64,000 bases of DNA, from the NCBI GenBank assembly GCA_045039925.1, contig CP108401.1:124001-188000 (forward strand), in the 5' to 3' direction. Source of the stretch: Yinghuangia sp045039925 (GTDB lineage: Bacteria; Actinomycetota; Actinomycetes; Streptomycetales; Streptomycetaceae). Positions 42,742 through 50,959 of this stretch are shown here, one piece after another. Both the position numbers and the translations under genes were made by a program. Below the pieces are notes generated by a model. That model ran no database searches. It was not told where the DNA came from and worked only from the letters and a program-made list of their open reading frames with translations. Numbering within the stretch: position 1 is the first letter of the stretch; each line of letters starts with the position of its first letter.

Positions 42742-43848
42742 CTACTTCGGCAGCCTGGGCCAGACGTCGACGGCGATGGCCTGGGCGGCGGCGCAGACGC
42801 GCTCCTTGTCGGGGTTGTCGGGGGCGAGGACGAGTACTTCGGCGACCTCCAACATCCCTGTGCCTGGGAGTTCGATGCCTGTCGTGGTGACGGAGCAGCG
42901 GCCGGGCAAGTCGGAACTGCGGTCTTTCTCCAGGTATTTGACGACGGATTCGCGTCCGGCGATCTGCGTCCGCCGGGCCGGGGGAGCGTTTACGTACTGT
43001 AGTGAACTGACGGCGAGCCTGACGAGTGCGCTCGTTGCCGTGGAGTCCTTGTCGGTCGGTCCGATGGTGCAGGCGAAGCCGGGCGCGGTCGGGGTTTTGG
43101 TGGGGCGCATGTCCGGTACTTTCGCGAGGGTGGTGTCGGCGATCAGGTCGCAGGCGCGGAGCCGCGCGAAGGACTGGGGGCCGTACGTGCGCGCTGTCAG
43201 TCGGCCCTCGGCGACGACCTTGCTTCCGGCCTCGGCGACGGCGTCTGCGATCGCGCAGACGTCGGCGCGGGCAGCTGCGACGTCGCCGACTGCGTCGATC
43301 GTCGTCACCATCGACTCCGTGTCGACGAGCCCGCGTCGGCAGGGGATCCCGGCGGCGCCAGAGTGTTTGATCGAGACGATGCGCAGGCCGTTGGACTCAC
43401 GGACGGTGACTCCGGCCGAGAGGTTGGCGAGCGCGTCCTCGTCGACGGGGACGGTGGCAAGGTCGACACTGATGTGCACCGTCCCGCCCACAGCCGTGCG
43501 CACGTAGACGATGCAATAGTTGTAGTCGGCGCCTGGCGTCGAAGTGATGGTTTCTTGAGCGGTTGCCGCGTCGGTGTCGGGCAGGGGGGCCTTGGCGGCG
43601 AACGGGGCGAGTGCGTCGTGGGGGACGAACGAGCAGGGGTCGGCAGTGCGCGCGTCGATCCTGCCGTTGGCCGGGGAGGCGTCTTTCGAGGTCCCGGGTT
43701 GGGCGGCGCTGCCGAACGGTGTCACCGCTATGCCGCCGCCGCCGTTCCCACAGGCGCCGAGAAGGAGCCCGACGCAGGTCACGGCGATGGCGGCGCGGAG
43801 TGGCCGGCGCCCGATGTGTTGTGAGTGGGCCGAGGTTCTCGTGCGCAC
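42742..43848 (-). CDS. lipoprotein, DUF3558-like
   Basis: 368 aa from a GTG with GAGGA upstream. Lipobox LLGAC at about residues 29-33. The mature protein has two modules, one beginning DPCSFVPHDAL (about 71) and the second RACDLIADTTL (about 238), each with later Cys residues (NYCIVYV, GFACTIGP). This is the DUF3558-type pattern also seen in the lipoprotein at 26294. Probably a surface-exposed binding protein; no function is known. Confidence 0.75.
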   Translation of the reverse strand: MRTRTSAHSQHIGRRPLRAAIAVTCVGLLLGACGNGGGGIAVTPFGSAAQPGTSKDASPANGRIDARTADPCSFVPHDALAPFAAKAPLPDTDAATAQETITSTPGADYNYCIVYVRTAVGGTVHISVDLATVPVDEDALANLSAGVTVRESNGLRIVSIKHSGAAGIPCRRGLVDTESMVTTIDAVGDVAAARADVCAIADAVAEAGSKVVAEGRLTARTYGPQSFARLRACDLIADTTLAKVPDMRPTKTPTAPGFACTIGPTDKDSTATSALVRLAVSSLQYVNAPPARRTQIAGRESVVKYLEKDRSSDLPGRCSVTTTGIELPGTGMLEVAEVLVLAPDNPDKERVCAAAQAIAVDVWPRLPK

Positions 43849-44055
43849 GTGTGTTCCTCAGCTTCCTGGACGCTGCGGGAAGGGAGGGCAGCGGCGCCCG
43901 CGTGGGCGCACATGCGCCTTGTGGTTCGGGAGTCTGACGGCACCATCCGGCACCAAGTCCACTTCCGCATGCCGGTGGTCGTGGTCGGCGTGTGTGGTGA
44001 CCAGGAGGCGGACGTCTCGGCAGGCCATGCCGCAGGACGCGCCTGCTCGGCCGCG

Positions 44056-44400
44056 TCAGCGGCAGGTTCCCGGGATGATCCTGAGGTAGGTCATGGATAT
44101 CCAGCCCGAGCGGGCGTGGCGGCTGCTGTACCCGTGCGCCCATCCGTTGGAGAGGGTGCCGCTCTGGAACTTGTCGCCTCGGTGCATCTGGCCGAAGGCG
44201 GTGTAATTGGTCCCTGGTCCTGTGCGGATGCGGACGTTGTCTCCAGTCACCTCGTAGAAGCACAAGTACTGGGCCGACAGCGGCCTCGCCGCCGGGGCGG
44301 CCCCGTGGTGCGACGGCGCCGCGAGCGCTGGACTGGTGAGGACGCAGGCCAGGGCAAGAGAACCTGCCAGGGCACCGCCGGCACGGGAAAGACGACGCAT
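44056..44400 (-). CDS. small secreted SH3-domain protein
   Basis: 114 aa; ATG 44400 with GGAG 8 bases upstream. Signal peptide about 1-28 (ending ALA-AP). The mature part holds one bacterial SH3 domain: VTGDNVRIRTGPGTNYTAFG (about 52-71), RGDKFQSG and GWISMTYL. Two Cys (about 47 and 113) bracket the domain and may be bonded. Such domains bind peptidoglycan. It follows the DUF3558-like lipoprotein gene in reverse order on the same strand, with a 207-base gap between. Confidence 0.8.
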   Translation of the reverse strand: MRRLSRAGGALAGSLALACVLTSPALAAPSHHGAAPAARPLSAQYLCFYEVTGDNVRIRTGPGTNYTAFGQMHRGDKFQSGTLSNGWAHGYSSRHARSGWISMTYLRIIPGTCR

Positions 44401-45025
44401 CGAGATACTCCGGGTCTGAGAAGGTCTGTGCTCTGCTGCACAGTCAGGGCACTGTGCGAGGGTCTGTCCGTCAGGCAACCCATTAGAGCCACAAGCGCAT
44501 CGGCGACGGCTTGGAGGATCGCGCCACGATGCTTGATCCTGGCTCCAGGACCGGCCGTCGCTCGTACGCGCGGCCGGTGCGGCACCCGACGCGGGCGCCC
44601 GTACATGCCGCCTGCAGCGTCGGGCTTCCCCGCCACGCTGATCCGCTACCTCAGGGGCGTGCCTTGCCTCCCGAGTCTTCCCCATGGTCGAACGGCACCC
44701 GCCTCGGTAACGAAGGCGAAGACCTGATAGGGGAGTTCGATGGTTACGGCCTCCACGATGCGCGGGGCGTAGGCGGCCCCGGACAGTCCGACGCGCGCAG
44801 GGTCAACCCGCCGTCCCCGGCTCTGACCACGTTGGCCCGCAGCCACTCAAGTCATCGACTACATGTACGTCACCGAGCTCAAGGTGGATCTCGGCTCGCT
44901 CGACCCCCTGATGGAGGCAGCACGGGCGTGACAGGCCCCAGGAGCAGGCCAACGCTGACGCAACCGCGCCGACCCGGCGGGCTCGTCATGTGATCGGTTG
45001 CTTGTGCCGCCGTCCTTGGGGTGGG
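44401..45025. other. intergenic, no supported gene
   Basis: This 625-base stretch has open frames on both strands but none with family resemblance. A short in-frame tail near 44870-44931 (ELKVDLGSLDPLMEAARA) ends in a stop and may be a gene fragment. Confidence 0.4.
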
Positions 45026-45409
45026 TCAGTGCCTGGTCCAAGCACGGAGTTGGCGGGCGGTCTGTTGGACGCCGAGGGTGCCGTGGGCGGCGTCGCGGAC
45101 AAGGGCGACGGCGTGTTTGGGCGGGTAGTCCAAGTCGTGTCCGTGGAGGGCGAGGAAGGCCTCGGCGGCATGCCAGGAGAACGCTTCGTTGGAGTGTTCC
45201 AGGCAGGGCAGCCGGACCAGGGTGTGCAGCAGGGCGGCGGCCTTGAGGTGGTCGGACCCGTACACGTCCTGATCCATCGCGCGGGCGTGGACGCGGGCCA
45301 CGGCGGCGTAGAGCGGGCCGAGGTCGTCGACCTGGGGGTCGCCGGGCAGCAGTTCCGCGGCGTGGAGGAGGAACGCGACGTCCAGGTGTGGAAGGTGCGC
45401 CTCGTTCAC
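45026..45409 (-). CDS. Fic/Doc-family toxin-like protein with altered active-site motif
   Basis: 127 aa, GTG start at 45409. The helical order matches Doc-type Fic proteins: DHLKAAALLHTLVRL, then the catalytic loop, then WHAAEAFLALHGHDLDY. In canonical Doc proteins the loop reads HPFxxGNKR; here it is PCLEHSNEAFS, so the His and the basic residues are not kept. It may use a different chemistry or be inactive. The RHH-like protein upstream is the expected antitoxin, 47 bases away. Confidence 0.7.
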   Translation of the reverse strand: MNEAHLPHLDVAFLLHAAELLPGDPQVDDLGPLYAAVARVHARAMDQDVYGSDHLKAAALLHTLVRLPCLEHSNEAFSWHAAEAFLALHGHDLDYPPKHAVALVRDAAHGTLGVQQTARQLRAWTRH

Positions 45410-45456
45410 GCGGCGTGGCCTTCGCCGCGGCGTGCGAGTTCGCGTCGCGCGTCGGC

Positions 45457-45702
45457 TTAGGCTGTGCGTTGCTCCGCGGTGGGGTCGGTGTCGCCGGGTT
45501 CGCGGGTGAACGCGTCGCCGCTGCGGGCCTGGGAGGCGCGGAACGCGTCGAGGAACCGTCCCTCCAACGCGGTCGCGCGGGCGTACGCGGCGCCGAGGAT
45601 GTATTCCTGCATGCTCACGCCCTCGGCCTTGGCCGCGGCGGCGATCGCGGCCCGCTGACCGGGATCGGGGAACCGGAGGTTGATGGCTTTCGGCTCACTC
45701 AT
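45457..45702 (-). CDS. antitoxin-like ribbon-helix-helix (Arc-type) protein
   Basis: 81 aa. The N-terminal strand and two helices (KAINLRFPDPGQRAAIAAAA, then GVSMQEYILGAAYARA) fit an Arc/MetJ fold. The C-terminal 30 residues are acidic and flexible, as expected for the part that wraps a toxin. It is directly upstream of the Doc-like gene. RHH antitoxins usually repress their own operon as dimers. Confidence 0.7.
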   Translation of the reverse strand: MSEPKAINLRFPDPGQRAAIAAAAKAEGVSMQEYILGAAYARATALEGRFLDAFRASQARSGDAFTREPGDTDPTAEQRTA

Positions 45703-46227
45703 GGCCCCGATGGTACTAGCAGGGCCACGCAAGCGGCCAGGGCCGTCACGCCACTTGTCGAGTGCACGCGGGCCGCCGGGATCCTGATCCGATTCCGCGC
45801 GCTCAACCGGAAGTTGCAAGAGCCGCAAAGCATCGTGCGCTACGAGGCGGTTGCTGCCTCAGCTTGTCGTTCAAGTGGTTCGCCTTGGTTTGGTGCCGAC
45901 GTTGTGGTGGCCAAACTCGCAGTCGCCCGCAATCCCACGCCGTCGCCGTCGCTCACCACCCGGGCCTCGGTCACCGACCCCGCGCAGTCGGGTGACCTGC
46001 GTTGCTCCGGGCCATGGCCTCGTATGCGATCCGCTGTGCCCTCGAACAAAACTTCGGGGTCAAGCTCGTGTTCCGGAACTGCCACCGCGTCGCCGTGTTC
46101 CGCGCCGACAACTTGGACGCGGACCGGTACGCGAAGTTCACTTCGATCCGCGGCCGGCTGCTCAACCAGTCGCCGACGTTGCGCGACTGCTGACGCACCT
46201 CGAACGCGGTGGGAGCGGGGGCCGGCT
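45703..46227. other. intergenic, no supported gene
   Basis: 525 bases between the antitoxin start and the end of the ABC operon. A 58-codon open frame from 46014 lacks a ribosome site and known relatives; nothing else was seen. Confidence 0.4.
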
Positions 46228-47067
46228 TCACGGCGGGCCCCCTCTGCACCGTTCCCGGCGATCGAGGTGCATCTCGGTCGTGGCGGTCGTGCGCGTGGCG
46301 GTCGCTGCCAGGTAGGTGATGCGCAGCGTGGCTGTGGTGTGTTCGCGGTCGACGAGCACCTTGACGCCGTAGACCGACTCGATCAGGTCGGGAGTCAGCA
46401 CGGCCTCCGGGACGCCCTTTGCGACCACGTGTCCGTGATTGAGGACGACGACGTGGTCGCAGTACCGGGCAGCGAGATTGAGGTCATGCAGGGCGACGAC
46501 GCACGTCACGTCCAACGAACCGAGCAGTTCGAGGAGTTCGAGCTGGTGGCGGATGTCGAGGTGGTTGGTGGGTTCGTCGAGCAGGATCTCCCGGGGCTCC
46601 TGGGCGAGGGCGCGGGCGAGTTGGGTGCGCTGTTTCTCGCCTCCGGAGAGGGTGTGCCGGCTTCGGTGCTGCCTGTCGGTGACGTCGGTGCGCTCCAGCG
46701 CCGCGTCGACGATCCGCCGGTCGTGTTCGGTCAGCGCGTCGAAGCGGCCGCGGAACGGTGTGCGGCCGAGTTCCACGACCTGGAGGGCGGTGACGTGGTT
46801 GTGTGCGGCCACGTCCTGTTCGACGACGGCGAGCCTCCGGGCCAGCACCCGTCGGCCGAGGTCGTGCAGGCTGGTGCCGTCGTATCGGACGACACCGGTG
46901 TCGGGGCGGCGCAGCCCGGCGAGCAGGCGCAGCAGTGTGGACTTGCCCGAGCCGTTGGGGCCCAGGAGACCGACGATCTTGCCGTCGCGGGCCGTCATTT
47001 CGATGCTGTCCAGCAGCCGGTGGCCTTTGACCGACCAGGAGAGTTCGGAGGTGGTGATGCGTCCCAT
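46228..47067 (-). CDS. ABC transporter ATP-binding protein, iron/cofactor type (FecE-like)
   Basis: 279 aa. Walker A GPNGSGKST at residues 36-44, signature LSGGEKQR, Walker B EILLDEPTNHLD and the H-loop VVALHDLNLA. Proteins of this shape energise import of siderophores, cobalamin or similar cofactors with a FecCD permease. It overlaps the permease stop by one base (TGATG type). The last 25 residues are unusual, Thr/Arg-rich, and probably dispensable. Confidence 0.92.
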   Translation of the reverse strand: MGRITTSELSWSVKGHRLLDSIEMTARDGKIVGLLGPNGSGKSTLLRLLAGLRRPDTGVVRYDGTSLHDLGRRVLARRLAVVEQDVAAHNHVTALQVVELGRTPFRGRFDALTEHDRRIVDAALERTDVTDRQHRSRHTLSGGEKQRTQLARALAQEPREILLDEPTNHLDIRHQLELLELLGSLDVTCVVALHDLNLAARYCDHVVVLNHGHVVAKGVPEAVLTPDLIESVYGVKVLVDREHTTATLRITYLAATATRTTATTEMHLDRRERCRGGPP

Positions 47068-48164
47068 CAGGACTCCAGACGCCTCAGGACGAGTGCGAAG
47101 GCGGGCGCGCCGAGAAGCGCGGTGATGACCCCGGCGGGCAGTTCATGGGGCGAGAACGCGGTCCGCGCGAACGTGTCCACCCAGATCAGGAAGATGGCGC
47201 CCACCAGCGCGGACAGCGGGAGCAGGGAGCGGTGCGTCGGACCCGCCAGGGTGCGCACGGCGTGCGGGACGAGCAGCCCGATAAAGCCGATCGCGCCGGA
47301 GGCCGCCACGGCGGCGGCCGTCATGACCGAGGCCAGCACCATCAGCCAGATGCGGGTCGCGGTGACGTTGATCCCGAGGGCGGCGGCGGAGTCCCACCCG
47401 AACGTGAAGGCGTCGAGGCCGGGTGCGAAGTACTGGACGGCGAACACCCCGATCAGGATGATCACGACGGTGCTGGTCGTCCCCTCCCACCGGGCGCCCC
47501 CAAGGCTGCCAAGCAGCCAGTAGGTGAAGCCGCGGGTGGAGTTCGCGTCCCCGTTGGTCATGAGGATGACCGAGGTGACCGCGGCGAAGAACTGGGACAC
47601 GAGCACGCCGGTGAGCACCACGCGGGAGGGGCTGGCGACGCCTCCCCCGCCGAGCAGGAGCAGCAGCAGGCCGAAGGAGAGCAGCCCGCCGACGAAGGCT
47701 CCGGTCGAGAGGGAGACGCTTCCGCCGATGCCAAGCAGGAGTACGGCGACCGCACCGGTGGACGCGCCGGAGGAGACCCCGAGCAGGTAGGGGTCGGACA
47801 GGGGATTCCTGGTGACCGCTTGCAGGACCGTGCCCGAGACGGCCAGCCCCATGCCGACGGCGGCGGCCAGCAACACCCGTGGGAAGCGCGACTCCCAGAT
47901 CAGCGCGTCCAGCAGGTCCGGCAGGGGCGGGGTGGGGGCGATGGAGCCCAGACCGACGTGCCGCAGGATCGTGGAGACGACATCCAACGGGCGGATGTCC
48001 GCACTTCCGAACAGCGTTGCGGCGACGATCGACGCCAGCAGGCCGGTTCCGGTAAGGAGGAAGAGCGCCGCCGTCGAGGCGCGGCGCGCCCGCACCGGAA
48101 CGGTGCCACGGCAAGTGGCCGGTGTCCCGGTGGGCGCGGGAGTCCCAGGTGAACTCGTCGTCAT
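47067..48164 (-). CDS. FecCD-family ABC permease
   Basis: 365 aa with nine to ten membrane helices after a Pro/Thr-rich leader. Family segments: LLAAAVGMGLAVSGTVLQAVTRNPLSDPYLLGVSSGAS (in parts, about 95-132), WLLGSL, and GAIGFIGLLVPHAVRTL (about 288-304), the loop that contacts the ATPase. It imports the ligand delivered by the binding protein encoded upstream (13-base gap) and works with the ATPase encoded downstream. Confidence 0.92.
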   Translation of the reverse strand: MTTSSPGTPAPTGTPATCRGTVPVRARRASTAALFLLTGTGLLASIVAATLFGSADIRPLDVVSTILRHVGLGSIAPTPPLPDLLDALIWESRFPRVLLAAAVGMGLAVSGTVLQAVTRNPLSDPYLLGVSSGASTGAVAVLLLGIGGSVSLSTGAFVGGLLSFGLLLLLLGGGGVASPSRVVLTGVLVSQFFAAVTSVILMTNGDANSTRGFTYWLLGSLGGARWEGTTSTVVIILIGVFAVQYFAPGLDAFTFGWDSAAALGINVTATRIWLMVLASVMTAAAVAASGAIGFIGLLVPHAVRTLAGPTHRSLLPLSALVGAIFLIWVDTFARTAFSPHELPAGVITALLGAPAFALVLRRLES

Positions 48165-48177
48165 GGCGGTTCGCGAT

Positions 48178-49197
48178 TCACCGAAGCTTGTTCAGGCCGT
48201 CGACGAGCGCGGGCACCGCGGAGACGCTGCCGTAGCCGGGATCCATGTGCGCGCCGGGGACGGTGATGAACCGGTCGCCCTTCACCGCGGCGAGTTTGCT
48301 CGTGAGCGGGTCCTTCTTGAGCAGGTCGACCTTCTCCTTGGCGGTGTCGTTGGGTTCGCCTCGGGTCAGGTCGGCGAGGACGATGACGTCCGGATTCCGT
48401 GCCGCGACCTCGTCCCAGCTCACCTCGGTCCACTTGGTCGAGGCGTCGGCGAAGACGTTCTCGACACCGACGAGTTCCGAGATGTGCTGCGGCAGGCCAC
48501 CGGGACCCGCCGTCCACGGAATGCCGTCGTAGGTGGAGTAGAACCACATCACCTTCAGCGGAGTGTCCCGCTTCTTCACGTCGCCCAGCGCCCGGTTCAC
48601 CACGGCCCGCTGTTCCGCCACCAGCTTCTCCGCGGCGGCGGACACGTTCATGATCTTGCCCAGTCGGACGTATTCCTCGTACAGCTTCTCGTAGTTTGCG
48701 CCCGACACGCTCTCGTGGTACGCGCAGTCGAACTCGGTCAAGTAGGTGGGCACGCCCAGGTCGTGCAGCTGCCTCCGGTCGCCGGACTGCTCCGCGGTGA
48801 ACATGCTCGCGAAGGAGCCGTAGACGAAGTCCGGCTGCGCTTCCAGCAGTTTCTCGTGCTTGATCTCCTGTCCGTGCGCGGACAAGATCGGGATCTTCTT
48901 GTACTGCGCGGCGATCGCGTCCGGCGTCTCCTCGACCTCGTAGCCCGATCCGACGATCCGGTCACCCACGCCTAGGTGGATGAGGATCTCGGCGGCGGTC
49001 TGGTTCAGCGTGACGACCTTCTTCGGCGGACCCTTGTAGGTCACGTCGGTGCCGCAGTTCTTGATGGTGAACGGGTAGCCCGCCGTTCCCGCGCCCTTCT
49101 GACCACCAACGTCGGACGACCTGTCTCCGGCTCCGCACCCCATGGTCACCGACACGGTCAAGGCCGTAAAGATTGTGATAACCGTTTTCATTTTCAT
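48178..49197 (-). CDS. substrate-binding lipoprotein of the Fe/cofactor ABC importer
   Basis: 339 aa. Start at 49197 (MKMK) gives a normal basic N-terminus; a GTG at 49224 is possible but adds an acidic leader. Lipobox SVTMGC at about residues 16-21. The BtuF/FhuD-type helical-backbone fold is seen in PKKVVTLNQTAAEILIHLGVGDRIVG (in parts, about 55-80), the long helix near AAAEKLVAEQRAV and NPDVIVLADL. The ligand may be a siderophore, corrinoid or other cofactor. Upstream lies a fragment of a MATE efflux gene. Confidence 0.88.
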   Translation of the reverse strand: MKMKTVITIFTALTVSVTMGCGAGDRSSDVGGQKGAGTAGYPFTIKNCGTDVTYKGPPKKVVTLNQTAAEILIHLGVGDRIVGSGYEVEETPDAIAAQYKKIPILSAHGQEIKHEKLLEAQPDFVYGSFASMFTAEQSGDRRQLHDLGVPTYLTEFDCAYHESVSGANYEKLYEEYVRLGKIMNVSAAAEKLVAEQRAVVNRALGDVKKRDTPLKVMWFYSTYDGIPWTAGPGGLPQHISELVGVENVFADASTKWTEVSWDEVAARNPDVIVLADLTRGEPNDTAKEKVDLLKKDPLTSKLAAVKGDRFITVPGAHMDPGYGSVSAVPALVDGLNKLR

Positions 49198-49231
49198 GTC
49201 GAGGAGAGTAGCAGCGTCGTACACGACGACG

Positions 49232-49417
49232 GGCGAGGCCGATGGTCTGGCCGACCCAGCCGCCTTCGACGCCCAAGCCGGCTGTTACGCCGAGCAAGTA
49301 GGCCGCGGGCAGGCCGATCAGCCAGTACTCGACGAGGGAGATCCGGAACGGCCCGGCTGTGTCCCCGATGCCGCGCAGGATGCCGTTGCCGATGTTCTGC
49401 GTGGCGTCGAATGGCAA
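49232..49417 (-). pseudogene. fragment of a MATE-family efflux transporter
   Basis: The minus-strand reading contains ATQNIGNGILRGIGDTAG and EYWLIGLPAAYLLGV with GGWVGQTIGLA, typical of a C-half segment of MATE transporters. The similarity stops near 49232 and there is no room for the remaining helices, so it is a broken remnant ahead of the ABC operon. Its first codons may act as a leader for the binding-protein mRNA. Confidence 0.65.
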
Positions 49418-49471
49418 CCTTCAGTCGTGTAACTACTAGTAGCGTTTTCGCACCCGCCCCAGAATCAGTGC

Positions 49472-50230
49472 ATGATCTCGGACAGGCGGACACATACTGA
49501 GGGTGCACGCCGCCGCGCGAACTGCCGTGCCGCGCTGGCTTTTTGTGTTGCCGGCTTGCCGGTGCTGGCCGGGTGCTCTGGCGGCGGGTCCCCCGCAGCC
49601 TCCGGCTCTGCCGCCGATACGTCCCAACGTATGGAAAGCAGCCTTCCGCGGTTGATCGCGGGCGCTACCTTGAGCGCTTCTCCGACTCCGGCAGTCGAGT
49701 CGAGCAGGGCTCCCTCTGCGACGGCGCCCGCGGTGACGGACGCCTGCACGCTGCTGACAGGAGCCGACTTCAAGCAGCCGGGGTCGCCGCCAGAGCCTAA
49801 GCGCGACCACCTGGACGGCTGGGACAGTGTCTGCAAGTGGGCAACCCTGCAGTCTCGACCCGGCTACTCACCGCCCCCCGATGTCAACCGCAGCGACCAC
49901 GGGCCCGGAGCAGGAGGCGACCTCGCCGCCGCGGGCGAGTCCGCAGACAAGCTTGCGGAGACCTTGGAGAACTCGGTCTGGGTGATTGTCCACGTCGTCG
50001 TGAGCGCCTCGCCGGAGCCGCCCAGGCCACAGGCAAGTTCATACACTCAGGGCGGCCGCAGATTCGAGGTCTCACCGGGGGGCGCCGATAGACCCGACAG
50101 CTGCGTCGCAGCCACGGCCTGGGGACAAGGAACCGCCATGGTCGCCATCACGGACCCCACACGGGTCGTCAAGCCGTGTGACACGGCGAAACGTCTCATC
50201 GGCCTTGTCGCAGCCAAAGCGCCGAGCTGA
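49472..50230 (+). CDS. lipoprotein, DUF3558-like
   Basis: 252 aa. Lipobox LAGC at about residues 32-35 after a hydrophobic helix. A Ser/Ala/Pro-rich spacer (about 38-88) precedes one DUF3558-like module starting DACTLLTGADF (about 90) with later Cys at SVCKWAT, DSCVAAT and VKPCDTA. The module is single here, doubled in the lipoprotein at 42742 and tripled in that at 26294. Likely surface exposed; function unknown. Confidence 0.72.
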   Translation: MISDRRTHTEGARRRANCRAALAFCVAGLPVLAGCSGGGSPAASGSAADTSQRMESSLPRLIAGATLSASPTPAVESSRAPSATAPAVTDACTLLTGADFKQPGSPPEPKRDHLDGWDSVCKWATLQSRPGYSPPPDVNRSDHGPGAGGDLAAAGESADKLAETLENSVWVIVHVVVSASPEPPRPQASSYTQGGRRFEVSPGGADRPDSCVAATAWGQGTAMVAITDPTRVVKPCDTAKRLIGLVAAKAPS

Positions 50231-50324
50231 TACACCCGGCGGAGATCGTGTCCTGAGCTGGTGCTTTGTCGTCGGCGGCGGTGGCTGCGGCGGGCGGTGG
50301 CTTGGTGAGATCCACGCCAAGCGG

Positions 50325-50505
50325 ACCAGGTGCCGTCCGATGTGGGAGGAGTCCCACAAGCACTTCAACCGCCGCAAGGTTGAACTGGGAGCCTACGGCC
50401 GCGGGTACGGAACCCCGCGCCAACACGAACACGCCTGCATTCGCTGCCTGATGCTCCGCCCGGACCCACACGGCGCCCACGACTCGAAGAGATCAGCTTC
50501 GACAT
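50325..50505 (+). pseudogene. C-terminal remnant of a tyrosine-recombinase-like integrase
   Basis: The translation reads FNRRKVELGAYGRGYGTP then QHEHACIRCLMLRPDP, a conserved C-terminal signature of a group of Streptomyces phage-type integrases. After RPDP the frame is lost; the continuing motif RPRLEEI is found in another frame at about 50470-50500, so a frameshift has occurred. No catalytic domain is present nearby. It marks a former mobile element. The rest of 50231-50959 has no supported gene. Confidence 0.6.
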
Positions 50506-50959
50506 CCCCCGCCCGGTTCTTCGTTCTCCATTGGCGCGAAGCTGCGCGCCTCCGAGCCGCCGGTGCCGATCCCTGGGCATGACCCTGTGGGTGCTGACTC
50601 CTGCGTCTGTGAACACTGATCGGGTTGTTGCCGCACGGCGAACGCGAGCTGACCCGTGCCCACCCAGCGTCGTCGGGGCAATGACTCAGGTGTTGGCGGC
50701 GCTGTAGTGCAGAACTTCGCCTCGTGGAACCAGGCATCCGATGTCCCGTGCCTGTGGCCGCCGCCCTGCCAGGCTGGATGCGTCCGTGCACCCGGAGACG
50801 TCCCAGCCGAAGACCCCGAGCAGGAAGGGCGCACTTGCGAGGGTCTCGGTGCCGACGGCCGTCGTCTTGGCAGACGACACGGGTGTCGGGGTACGGACTC
50901 AGGTGCAGGACTCGGTACGAGTTCGCGTGCAATGTCATCTCTCGGTGTCACTTCCATGA

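Noticed and set aside
44861..44931. Short tail frame MYVTELKVDLGSLD resembling the start of a WXG100-like protein
   Set aside because: It ends after about 22 codons and has no WXG motif; too little to call.
46014..46190. 58-codon frame between the antitoxin and the ABC operon
   Set aside because: The residues look gene-like, but there is no ribosome site or recognised relative, and it is too short to support alone.
50686..50880. 64-codon minus-strand frame (SSAKTTAVGTETLASAPF) next to the integrase remnant
   Set aside because: Plausible-looking residues but no recognised family or start signal; it may be part of another decayed element gene.
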